Shown piece after piece: positions 6,728 to 13,581 of a stretch of 16,075 nucleotides of DNA. This DNA is from Candidatus Dojkabacteria bacterium (GTDB lineage: Bacteria; Patescibacteriota; Dojkabacteria; J137): the NCBI GenBank assembly GCA_020429545.1, contig JAGQLF010000020.1:1-16075 (forward strand), read 5' to 3'. Position numbers and translations under genes: made by a program. The notes below the pieces were generated by a model. It saw only the letters and a list, made by a program, of their open reading frames with translations, was not told where the DNA came from and did no database searches. Position 1 is the stretch's first letter; the number at the start of each line of letters is the position of its first letter.

Positions 6728-7189
6728 ATGAAAAAAGTTTTAATTACATATGCTAGTCTGACTGGAAATACTCAGTTTATAGCTAATGAAATTCACGATG
6801 AGTTAGTAAAAAATGAAGAACTGGAAATAGCAATTAATCCAATCTCTAATTTTAAAAATGGAGTAGGATTAGATAAATTTGACTATATAATTATAGGAGC
6901 TTCAACTTGGGGAGATGGAGACGTACCACCTGGAACAGAAGATATTTTTACATCTATTAATAATAGCAATACAAATCTTTCAAAAGTATATATTTCTTAC
7001 TTTGGATTGGGTGATAAAAAATATAAAGAATTTAATACTGCTGTTCAGTATTTAAAAGAAATATTCTCAATAAAACTTGGAGCCAATAAAATTGGTAATA
7101 TTCTACTTTTAGATGGATATCCTAATTCAGAAAATATTAGCCTTGCTGTAGATTGGGCAAGTGAGAGTATAGCTAAGTTAAATAAATAA
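6728..7189 (+). CDS. Flavodoxin
   Basis: Flavodoxins are cytoplasmic FMN proteins that carry one electron at low potential, often replacing ferredoxin. The 153-residue protein has the standard fold and length. The FMN phosphate loop is SLTGNT at residues 10-15. The first isoalloxazine loop is ASTWGDGDVPP at 58-68, with the usual tryptophan at 61. The second loop is FGLGDKKYKEF at 92-102, with tyrosine 99. The N-terminal strand MKKVLITYA and the following helix are typical. It is the first of several redox and flavin genes in 6.7-10.2 kb (MnSOD, PPOX-fold protein, ApbE). No partner reductase is visible. The start is fixed by the extended -10 box six bases upstream. Confidence 0.95.
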   Translation: MKKVLITYASLTGNTQFIANEIHDELVKNEELEIAINPISNFKNGVGLDKFDYIIIGASTWGDGDVPPGTEDIFTSINNSNTNLSKVYISYFGLGDKKYKEFNTAVQYLKEIFSIKLGANKIGNILLLDGYPNSENISLAVDWASESIAKLNK

Positions 7190-7249
7190 AATACTTGAAA
7201 ATTTCTATTTTTAAGATAGACTAGTTCTGTTATTGATTTGATTTATATT

Positions 7250-8194
7250 ATGAATGACTTTCCTGAAACAACAGGAGATGTATCCAATCCCCCTTCTCTT
7301 TGTGAAATTTGTCTAGAAAATTATAGACTTGGTCAAGACTTTCTTAACGAAGGGTTAATGAAACCTGAAGAAGTGAAAAGTCTATCTAGCTGTACAAGAT
7401 TAAAAAGTATGTGCATTGATACACTATCCATATTTATCCAGAGACTTCAGTCAAAAATGGAAAATACAAAATCAGGGCTTACTATTGGAACCGATGAAAT
7501 ATTAGATATTTTTACAGCAACAAGACAAGAAGCAATTTTTAATCCCCTTGGCAAAGTTGATGGTGACGCATGTATTTATCTTGGTCCTATTGCTTGGCAC
7601 TTTTCACGTTTTCTCTTACTGGAAGCTGCTTCTCCTCCTGTAATGGATAAAATATTCAGTGATATGGTTGAGATTTTTAGTACAAATGATACAAAATCTA
7701 CAGTTGTAAAAGCCATGTATAAGAAATTTGGATTTAATGACGACGATAGTGAAATTGAAAGATTAGTTTTTGAGCATAATATAGATACTGTCCTAAAAGA
7801 TCCCATGTTATCAGAAATGGAAAAATTACGACTTTGTCTTAGAAACTCTATATTTGATCCTTACGTTCAAAGAGCAGTTTCAGTATTAAATATTAAAATT
7901 AACAGAATCAGTAAGAATATAATTAGTAAACTTTATGACTTACCTGATATAAATACAAACCTTGACCAAGACATACTTTATCAACTTAATTATATTTTTC
8001 TTGATTCAAATACAGCATTATTTCAAGAAAAACTACATGAACTAGCAACTAGAATTTCTGTATTGGGGTTAAGTGGCGATAATGAATATGTTGTAAATAT
8101 TGCAAAAGCTTTAGGTAGTATAGCTGAAACAGATACCGATGAATATACAGAAAGTAAAACTAAACCTACTCACCCAGGTTTTGCAGAAGCCTAA
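7250..8194 (+). CDS. Unknown helical protein with four N-terminal cysteines
   Basis: I do not recognise this protein. From ATG 7250 it is 314 residues with no signal peptide or membrane helix. It looks largely alpha-helical and ends in a polar tail (TDTDEYTESKTKP). Cysteines 18 and 21 form a CEIC pair and cysteines 48 and 55 follow (CTRLKSMC); this C-x2-C plus C-x6-C spacing could bind zinc or an iron-sulfur cluster, but that is a guess. An in-frame TTG at 7238 would add four residues. ATG is preferred, with a possible TGTTATTGA (7228-7236) extended -10 giving a short U-rich leader. Its TAA overlaps the TAG of the converging sod gene by four bases (8191-8194). It lies 60 bases downstream of flavodoxin and may have its own promoter. 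Confidence 0.85.
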   Translation: MNDFPETTGDVSNPPSLCEICLENYRLGQDFLNEGLMKPEEVKSLSSCTRLKSMCIDTLSIFIQRLQSKMENTKSGLTIGTDEILDIFTATRQEAIFNPLGKVDGDACIYLGPIAWHFSRFLLLEAASPPVMDKIFSDMVEIFSTNDTKSTVVKAMYKKFGFNDDDSEIERLVFEHNIDTVLKDPMLSEMEKLRLCLRNSIFDPYVQRAVSVLNIKINRISKNIISKLYDLPDINTNLDQDILYQLNYIFLDSNTALFQEKLHELATRISVLGLSGDNEYVVNIAKALGSIAETDTDEYTESKTKPTHPGFAEA

Positions 8195-8802
8195 GCCTGT
8201 GCTTTCTCAAAATTTTCAGCAATTTTTTCCCAATCAATAACATTCCAAAAAGCCTCAATATAATCAGCTCTTTTATTTTGATAATTTAGATAGTAAGCGT
8301 GCTCCCAAACATCAATTCCCATTATTGGAGTATGGTTATCCATAAGTGGACTGTCTTGATTTGGTTTAGCAGTAATGTAGAGTTCCCCTTCTTCATCAAG
8401 GGCTAAAAATGCCCAACCTGATCCAAATTGACCAGCTGCTGCTTTGGAGAACTCCTCTTTGAAATCCTCGAAACTATCAAATGCATCTTCAATTGATTCT
8501 TTAAGCTCTCCAGTTGGACCGTCGCTACTAACAGGTGTTAGAGTAGAGAAGAATAGATTATGATTTGCAAATCCACCACCATTATTTCTAACAGTTGTTT
8601 GAATATCATCTGGTAAATCTTCTAGCATACCTAATAGTTCTTCAATTGAATAATCAGCCCATTCACTATCTTCAACTGCTGTATTTAGTTTATCTGTATA
8701 ACCCTGGTGATGCTTTTCCGAATGAATTTCCATTGTTTTTGCATCAATATGAGGTTCTAGTGCATCAAATGCAAACTTTAATTTCACTCTTTCAAATGCC
8801 AT
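8191..8802 (-). CDS. sodA: Superoxide dismutase, Mn type of the Fe/Mn family
   Basis: The enzyme converts superoxide to oxygen and hydrogen peroxide in the cytoplasm. All four metal ligands are present: His27 (MEIHSEKHHQGY), His81 (NGGGFANHNLFF), Asp164 and His168 (GIDVWEHAYYLNYQN). Residue choice favours manganese: GGGFANH in place of the FeSOD AAQVWNH, and the active-site glutamine at Gln149 in NQDSPL. FGSGWAFL at 126-133 and the C-terminal FWNVIDWE are typical. The length of 203 residues is normal and there is no signal peptide. The gene starts 17 bases after the stop of the PPOX-fold gene on the same strand, so the two are probably co-transcribed. The metal call is a sequence inference; cambialistic enzymes exist. 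Confidence 0.95.
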   Translation of the reverse strand: MAFERVKLKFAFDALEPHIDAKTMEIHSEKHHQGYTDKLNTAVEDSEWADYSIEELLGMLEDLPDDIQTTVRNNGGGFANHNLFFSTLTPVSSDGPTGELKESIEDAFDSFEDFKEEFSKAAAGQFGSGWAFLALDEEGELYITAKPNQDSPLMDNHTPIMGIDVWEHAYYLNYQNKRADYIEAFWNVIDWEKIAENFEKAQA

Positions 8803-8819
8803 TTGTGTTTATGTAATAA

Positions 8820-9281
8820 CTAAGATAAAACAATTTCGTGCCGTCCTTCGAAGGCTTCTGAGTCTCTAAAAAATATATTCTCTGGAATAATTTTTATAAA
8901 TCTATCATCATTGCTTCCTTTAAAATCAGACACAGAGTCTGTCTCATCTACCAAATCTGGAAATACTACTTCAAATGAATCTATTACTGATTCTAGTTCC
9001 TCTTTTGTTAATGTTTTTGCGATTCCCTTTATCTGAATATTTTTTTGCCTTGAAGCATCACCTGCATGAGCATCAATTGTTACCGCAATGTTCTTGTTTT
9101 CTTCAATGTTACTCCAAGTTTTTGAATTTTTTGAAATTAAGAAATAAAGATTGTAAGATTCATCCGAAACATAAAATAAATCAACAATCCAAGGGAAATT
9201 ATCTTTAGCTGTAGCTAATGATGCAATTCTTTGAGTTGCTAAAAAGTTCTTCGCTCTTTGTATAATTTCTTCGTGCTCCAT
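8820..9281 (-). CDS. Pyridoxamine 5'-phosphate oxidase-fold flavin-binding protein
   Basis: The 153-residue protein has the split beta-barrel pattern of the PPOX superfamily. An N-terminal helix ends in FLATQRIASLATAKDNFPWI (about 13-32). VDLFYVSDESYNLYFLISKN, HSKTW-like SKTW (53-56), then NIEENKNIAVTID and IQIKGIAKTLTKEE follow, matching the 'vs.....d...yf.t....t....l..np.vav.....G.a' pattern. Members bind FMN, F420 or haem, and the substrate here cannot be told. True PdxH residues are not obvious, so vitamin B6 synthesis is not claimed. It precedes sod by 17 bases on the same strand, which suggests an oxidative-stress operon. A minus-strand -10 (TTATAT 9292-9287 or TATATA 9291-9286) ends four or five bases before its ATG. 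Confidence 0.82.
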   Translation of the reverse strand: MEHEEIIQRAKNFLATQRIASLATAKDNFPWIVDLFYVSDESYNLYFLISKNSKTWSNIEENKNIAVTIDAHAGDASRQKNIQIKGIAKTLTKEELESVIDSFEVVFPDLVDETDSVSDFKGSNDDRFIKIIPENIFFRDSEAFEGRHEIVLS

Positions 9282-9285
9282 ACGT

Positions 9286-9293
9286 TATATAAT
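9286..9293. promoter_or_regulatory. Overlapping divergent -10 elements of the PPOX gene and apbE
   Basis: The stretch TATATAAT reads as TATAAT (9288-9293) for apbE on the plus strand and as TTATAT or TATATA on the minus strand for the PPOX gene, four to five bases before that ATG. If both are used, the two polymerases compete for the same bases. For apbE a second candidate, GATAAT at 9302-9307, lies closer to its ATG at 9321. Confidence 0.5.
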
Positions 9294-9320
9294 TAAAGCA
9301 CGATAATTAAAAAAATCAAA

Positions 9321-10187
9321 ATGAAACAGAAAATTTTTCACTCTAGAAAATTCATGAATACAGATATTGATATAACTGTAATACAGGATGGACAAAGCAC
9401 TATAGAGATTCAAGAATCTATAGAAAATGCATATGGAGAGTTCGATAGAATTGTAAAAAAATTCACAAGATTTAACGAAGATAGCGAACTTTCAAACTTA
9501 AACAGACAAAGTGGAAAATGGGTGAAAGTATCTGAAGAGTTAGTTTTTCTTGTCGAATACATGCTTAATATGAGCAAAAAAACGGATGGGGCTTTTGATC
9601 CTACTATAATCGATTTTCTAGAAGTATATGGTTATGATAAAAATTACGATTTTTCAAAGCTTGAGAATCCAAAACTAGACAAGCTAGTAGCAGATATTGC
9701 TAAGAAAAAAAGGTCTTGGAAAGATATTGAAGTTGATAAAAAAGAAAATAAAATTAAATTGGTGGAAGGGCAGAGAATTGATTTAGGTGGAATTGGAAAA
9801 GGTTACGCCATAGATTTAGCCTTTGATCATTTAAAAAAAACTTCTGATAATTTCTTAATAAATGCAGGTGGAGATATTAGATCTAATGGAAAGAATAATG
9901 AAGACAAGTTTTGGGTAGTTGAACTAAAAACTCCAGATGGAAGTGCTGGACAACTTGAACTTAAAAACATGTCTTTATCTAGTTCAGGTTCTTGGGCTAG
10001 AAAAGTAAAGCAATTTCACCATTTAATTGATCCTAGACTTGGCAAACCAGCAGAAAAAAATTACTCAACTGTTTTTGTTTTAGGAGAAACATCAATTCAA
10101 ACAGATACATGGGCAACTGCACTATTTATATTAGGTCAAGAAACTAAGGCCTCTTTGGGTGATGGGGTTACAGCAGTTTTCTTTTGA
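9321..10187 (+). CDS. apbE: FAD:protein FMN transferase ApbE, no signal peptide
   Basis: ApbE cleaves FAD and attaches FMN covalently to a threonine or serine of target proteins such as Nqr/Rnf subunits and FMN-binding domains. The 288-residue protein has FTRFNEDSELSNLN at 48-61, KKTDGAFDPT at 86-95, RIDLGGIGKGYAID at 152-165, LINAGGDIRSNG at 179-190, SSSGSWAR at 220-227, HHLIDPRLGKPA at 233-244, and the magnesium-site region TDTWATALFILG at 261-272. Many homologues are exported lipoproteins; this one starts MKQKIFHSRKF with no signal sequence, so it should act in the cytoplasm. It ends about 16 residues after the ATALFILG motif, shorter than usual. Its last 52 bases overlap the converging gene, and both end in TGA, unlike the rest of the window. 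Confidence 0.93.
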   Translation: MKQKIFHSRKFMNTDIDITVIQDGQSTIEIQESIENAYGEFDRIVKKFTRFNEDSELSNLNRQSGKWVKVSEELVFLVEYMLNMSKKTDGAFDPTIIDFLEVYGYDKNYDFSKLENPKLDKLVADIAKKKRSWKDIEVDKKENKIKLVEGQRIDLGGIGKGYAIDLAFDHLKKTSDNFLINAGGDIRSNGKNNEDKFWVVELKTPDGSAGQLELKNMSLSSSGSWARKVKQFHHLIDPRLGKPAEKNYSTVFVLGETSIQTDTWATALFILGQETKASLGDGVTAVFF

Positions 10188-10690
10188 TTTTTACCAAAAA
10201 GATTACTTAAAGGTTCGTGTAAAAATATTGAGAACAAAATCTCAATTGCTATAACAATTGCCACAGAGAATATAATTTCTAAAGTAGGAGAACCTGCAAG
10301 AGATAAGTAAACTGCTATAAAAAAAGATAATGCTAAAAGAAGTCCCCTTCTTAACGCAATGTATATTGAAGCTGTTTCATAAAATTCTCGAAAAAAAAGT
10401 TTATCTATAACTAAATGAATAGATGCAGCAAAGCAAGTAATTACAAATGTAAAAATTGTAGCTGCAATAAAAGTATTCTCTGAGAAATAGTAAATTGACT
10501 GATTTGCCTTTATTAAATCTTCAATCACATTATTTAAATTTTCATCATCGCTTTGTACTATTTCATTTTTCTCTATATACTCCTGTATTTTTTTTATATC
10601 AAAAGGGGATTTCACTGACACAAAATAGGCACCTAAGAAACTTAGCATAATTCCAAGTCCTATTAATATTATTATCTGTCTAATAAACAT
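10136..10690 (-). CDS. Four-helix membrane protein, function unknown
   Basis: The 184-residue product has predicted helices near residues 5-24, 74-95, 115-133 and 136-156. A charged, probably extracytoplasmic segment of about 45 residues lies between the first two (IQEYIEKNEIVQSDDENL), and a basic polar tail ends the protein. I recognise no family. The tail KNQKKTAVTPSPKEALVS is encoded opposite the 3' end of apbE, so the true functional part may end near the fourth helix. ATG 10690 has no convincing -10 box at leaderless distance; an in-frame ATG at codon 15 would cut into the first helix. The gene is divergent from the 10739 gene. Confidence 0.75.
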   Translation of the reverse strand: MFIRQIIILIGLGIMLSFLGAYFVSVKSPFDIKKIQEYIEKNEIVQSDDENLNNVIEDLIKANQSIYYFSENTFIAATIFTFVITCFAASIHLVIDKLFFREFYETASIYIALRRGLLLALSFFIAVYLSLAGSPTLEIIFSVAIVIAIEILFSIFLHEPLSNLFGKNQKKTAVTPSPKEALVS

Positions 10691-10720
10691 ATTTTAAAAT
10701 CATTAATTTAAATAGTTCCC

Positions 10721-10729
10721 TGCTATACT
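10721..10729 (+). promoter_or_regulatory. Extended -10 box upstream of the 10739 gene
   Basis: TGCTATACT (TG, C, TATACT) ends nine bases before the ATG at 10739. An overlapping TATAAA (10729-10734) ends four bases before it. Either places the transcription start within a few bases of the ATG, and no Shine-Dalgarno sequence is present. Confidence 0.6.
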
Positions 10730-10738
10730 ATAAATACT

Positions 10739-11395
10739 ATGGAAGAAGAAGAAAAGAACCATCACAGATCTATAACGTGTAGGCTAATTAGCTGTTTCTT
10801 TTTACTTATTATCTTCTTCTGCTGTGCATTATTTTTTATAATTACTGCATACCGACCACCTTCAATTTGGAATGGCATAGTTGAGTTTAGCAATAAAGAT
10901 GTAGAACTTAAAAAAGAATCAGACATTTCATTTGAAGAGGCAAAAGAACATATAGGCGAACAAGTAACGGCTATTGGTGAGAATAAAGTCATTATTGAAG
11001 AAGATTATTTAACAGCTCTTGCAAAAGAAGGTTTTAATGGATTTAAAGATTTAACTGTTAATGTTGAGGAAGGTCACCTAGATCTATTTTGGGCACTGGA
11101 ATCTTCAATTCCTAATAATCCTCTTATTGCTCAAATTAGAGTTGGTACAGATTCAAGTGGTGATGTTGTGATTCAAAGACTAGGAACTCCACGAGTTTCA
11201 GTCCCAAGGTCAGTAAATCAACTGCTTACAACAGCTGTAATAAAACTATTGAACTCAGAAAAAAATGATACTAACAATAAAAGTATTATTGGAAATTTAT
11301 TATCTGTAGAGAATGATACTAGTATTGAAAAAATCAATTTCAGGGACGGATTTGTAGAGCTAACTATAAACATAAATGTAAATTTGTATGATTAG
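10739..11395 (+). CDS. Membrane-anchored extracytoplasmic protein, YpmS/DUF2140-like
   Basis: The 218-residue protein has a charged start (MEEEEKNHHRS), one membrane helix at about 15-38 and an outside domain. That domain contains ENKVIIEEDYLTALAKEGF, then a beta-rich stretch (LTVNVEEGHLDLFWAL), and RLGTPRVSVPRSVNQLLTTAV. This order of 'start of helix, beta-sheet, then a proline-rich strand leading to a helix' is reminiscent of YpmS/DUF2140 and DUF2993 proteins of Gram-positive envelopes. The resemblance is weak and no function follows from it. The gene overlaps holA by eight bases, giving a tight operon with holA and the SH3 protein, although a link between envelope and replication functions is not implied. 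Confidence 0.75.
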   Translation: MEEEEKNHHRSITCRLISCFFLLIIFFCCALFFIITAYRPPSIWNGIVEFSNKDVELKKESDISFEEAKEHIGEQVTAIGENKVIIEEDYLTALAKEGFNGFKDLTVNVEEGHLDLFWALESSIPNNPLIAQIRVGTDSSGDVVIQRLGTPRVSVPRSVNQLLTTAVIKLLNSEKNDTNNKSIIGNLLSVENDTSIEKINFRDGFVELTININVNLYD

Positions 11396-12329
11396 AGTTT
11401 TTTGTGGTGATGATACCTACGAAAGTTTTATTTCAGCCACTTCAAAGTTAAAAGAGGTTTCTAAAAATGGGAAAATAAATATTGAGACTATTCATGGTGA
11501 TGAGATTACAGATATAGGTCAAATATTTTCAAAGGTAGAAGGAATAGGATTATTTAATGAAACTTCCATACTATTTATCAAAAGATTTTTTGAAAAAAAT
11601 GATGTGACTGACCAATTTATTGAGAATTTTGAAAAGTTAGATCAATTTGAAATTATTATTTGGCTTGATAAGCATCTAGATCAAAAAAAGAAACTTGCTA
11701 AATTATTAAAAAAAGAAAAAAGACAATTTTTGTATACAGAACAAAAATCTTGGCAAATTGAGAAATGGACTAACCAGCTTTTGAATAAATATAATATAAA
11801 GTTACCTCAAGAGTTAGTAATTCAACTAGTGGCATTATCAGAAAATAATAAATGGTTAATACGTTCTGAGATTTTAAAATTCCAGAAGTTTGCTGAAAAA
11901 AACAATAAAAGTAAATTAAGTATCGATGAGTTTGAAAATATAATTGGACTCAGTGCTATTGGAAATATTTGGAGCTTTCTAGACAGTTTTGGAGAGAAAA
12001 ATTTAAAAAAAGTTTTAAAAGAAAGTGAAGTTCTTCTTAGGTATAATGATGTAAGTCAGTATTTAATTGCTATGTTAAATAGAGAGTTACAAATATTGAT
12101 GGATGTAAAAATAATTCAAAATAGAGGAGATGATTTAAAAACTTTGAAACTTCATCCATTTGTTTTACAGAAGTCTTTGAAAAAGGCTACTAACTTTACT
12201 ATTAATGAATTACAAAAACTTGTTGATGGATTAATGCATCTTGATTTAAGAATAAAAAAAGGTGATATTAACAGTGCAACTGGCATTAAGCTTTATTTAT
12301 ATGGACTTGAAGGCAAATACTATTTTTAA
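11388..12329 (+). CDS. holA: DNA polymerase III delta subunit
   Basis: The delta subunit opens the beta sliding clamp as part of the clamp-loader complex. The 313-residue protein begins MIRVFCGDDTYESF, the usual 'lYGeD.yl' start, followed by GIGLFNETSILFIKRFF (52-68), matching the 'sLF...rlv.i' strand. The collar domain ends with a well conserved pattern from residue 255: LHPFVLQKSLKKATNF, then ELQKLVDGLMHLDLRIKKGD. Delta lacks a working ATPase site, and no Walker A motif is present here, as expected. The start overlaps the end of the previous gene by eight bases, and its 3' end overlaps the next gene by 29 bases, so translation is probably coupled. No Shine-Dalgarno sequence is visible at its ATG. 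Confidence 0.92.
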   Translation: MIRVFCGDDTYESFISATSKLKEVSKNGKINIETIHGDEITDIGQIFSKVEGIGLFNETSILFIKRFFEKNDVTDQFIENFEKLDQFEIIIWLDKHLDQKKKLAKLLKKEKRQFLYTEQKSWQIEKWTNQLLNKYNIKLPQELVIQLVALSENNKWLIRSEILKFQKFAEKNNKSKLSIDEFENIIGLSAIGNIWSFLDSFGEKNLKKVLKESEVLLRYNDVSQYLIAMLNRELQILMDVKIIQNRGDDLKTLKLHPFVLQKSLKKATNFTINELQKLVDGLMHLDLRIKKGDINSATGIKLYLYGLEGKYYF

Positions 12330-13539
12330 AACATTATCTGTAATAACAATAACTATTTGTTTGATTTTGTGTGGAATAAATCCAGTTTATGCACAAGATA
12401 TAAGTCTTATTACTCCCAGTGATGTTAGTTTGGATACTTCCTCAACCAGGGAAGATGCTAATTTCAGTGTTCCGACAGCAATAGTTATAGCACCTGTTTT
12501 TTCAAATGCCGATTATACTGGTCTAACACCTGATGAGCAGTACCGAGGTATATATTTTTACACTGTAGAAATGCTTGGTTTCAATGATATTCCATACCAC
12601 TACTTAGTATCCGAAAATGGAGGTATTTATCTAGGTAACAAAGGGAGAGATGAGAGAAAAATTAAAATTGATGGAATAGGTGACAATGTTGTTGTAATTG
12701 GATATATGACAGACAAAAATTCAGGTAAATTATCACCAGATGGTAAAAATGCATTAAAAACTTTAACCACTGTTATATCAAATGCAAATTCTATAAATCC
12801 AGATAACATTTCTATACAAGGTATAACTTTTTTGAGAGATCAAACTTCAAAAACTGTAATACTAGAAAAAACTGAAATATTTGGATCTTGGCAAACAGAT
12901 ATATTAGAAATTTCTACTTTTGCAAAATCTCAATATCAACCAATACCCAAAGACTATAATCTAAAAATAAATCAAATTATCAGCCCAACAGCAGCCGTTG
13001 CACCAGGCAGTGAAGTAACTATTTCAGTAGACGTAACAAACATTGGAGAATGGGGAATTTATGGCGATTCAGATTCACAAATAATTTTTACTAAAAGAGG
13101 AGATGGAGTTAGTCAGTTCTTTTTAAACAATTCTTGGGTTAGTACAACTCAAGTTCCACTAATAAAAGATGATGAATTTCTTCTTCCAATAGAGAATTCA
13201 ATTTTTGAAATTAATCTTAAGGCACCGTTAGGTATTGGAGAAATTTCTGAGTCTTTTGATGTGTATACCATTAGCGGAATAAAGCTAGATGTTGAACCTG
13301 TTACCTTTAAATTAAATCTTGCACCAACGAATCAAAAGATAGTTGAGATTAAAAATACAGAGACAGGCACACTTAATGTCCGATCTGCACCTTCAAGTGT
13401 AGCATCTTCTTTTACTCAAGTTTCTCCAGGTGAAAGATTCTTTCAAACTGAAGACGCCGGAAATGGTTGGATTCAAATTCAACTAAATGATGGTCAAGTA
13501 GGGTGGATTGCTAACTGGTATGTAAATTACCTCAATTAA
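12301..13539 (+). CDS. Secreted PGRP-like protein lacking zinc ligands, with Ig-like and SH3 domains
   Basis: From ATG 12301 the protein has 412 residues. A signal peptide (about 1-31) ends in PVYA before QD. Residues 57-215 resemble the amidase-2/PGRP fold: TAIVIAP, then GFNDIPYHYLVSENGGIYLG (93-112) and GIGDNVVVIGYM. However, the first zinc histidine (IVIHHT in active enzymes) is replaced and the 'H...TACPG' motif is absent, so it is probably not an active amidase. Residues about 225-335 form an Ig-like domain with VAPGSEVTISVDVTNIGEWGIY and an F.V..KAP..-type ending. An SH3 domain (about 346-411) has GTLNVRSAPSS and GWIQIQLNDGQVGWIANWYV. The domain set suggests binding to cell wall. An in-frame upstream ATG at 12262 is rejected because 12301 gives a proper signal peptide. 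Confidence 0.85.
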   Translation: MDLKANTIFKTLSVITITICLILCGINPVYAQDISLITPSDVSLDTSSTREDANFSVPTAIVIAPVFSNADYTGLTPDEQYRGIYFYTVEMLGFNDIPYHYLVSENGGIYLGNKGRDERKIKIDGIGDNVVVIGYMTDKNSGKLSPDGKNALKTLTTVISNANSINPDNISIQGITFLRDQTSKTVILEKTEIFGSWQTDILEISTFAKSQYQPIPKDYNLKINQIISPTAAVAPGSEVTISVDVTNIGEWGIYGDSDSQIIFTKRGDGVSQFFLNNSWVSTTQVPLIKDDEFLLPIENSIFEINLKAPLGIGEISESFDVYTISGIKLDVEPVTFKLNLAPTNQKIVEIKNTETGTLNVRSAPSSVASSFTQVSPGERFFQTEDAGNGWIQIQLNDGQVGWIANWYVNYLN

Positions 13540-13551
13540 GTCAATTCTTTC

Positions 13552-13560
13552 TGATATAAT
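13552..13560 (+). promoter_or_regulatory. Extended -10 box of the 13582 gene, short leader
   Basis: TGATATAAT ends 21 bases before the ATG at 13582, giving a leader of roughly 14 bases with no Shine-Dalgarno sequence. An in-frame TGA at 13564 rules out an earlier start. The word TTTCTG then RTATAATC is shared with the promoter at 14526. Confidence 0.7.
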
Positions 13561-13581
13561 CACTGATTCAAATTTTGGTTT

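Noticed and set aside
7190..7237. TCTAT...ATAGA hairpin after flavodoxin as a terminator
   Set aside because: The stem is only five A/T-rich pairs with no T-run behind it, expected by chance in AT-rich DNA.
10185..10240. TGA read as glycine (code 25), extending ApbE past its stop
   Set aside because: The extension is antisense to a membrane-protein gene and shows no ApbE character; TGA is rare here but fits as a normal stop.
12262..12300. ATG 12262 as the start of the SH3/PGRP-like gene
   Set aside because: It would extend the overlap with holA to 68 bases and bury the signal peptide; ATG 12301 gives a standard signal sequence.
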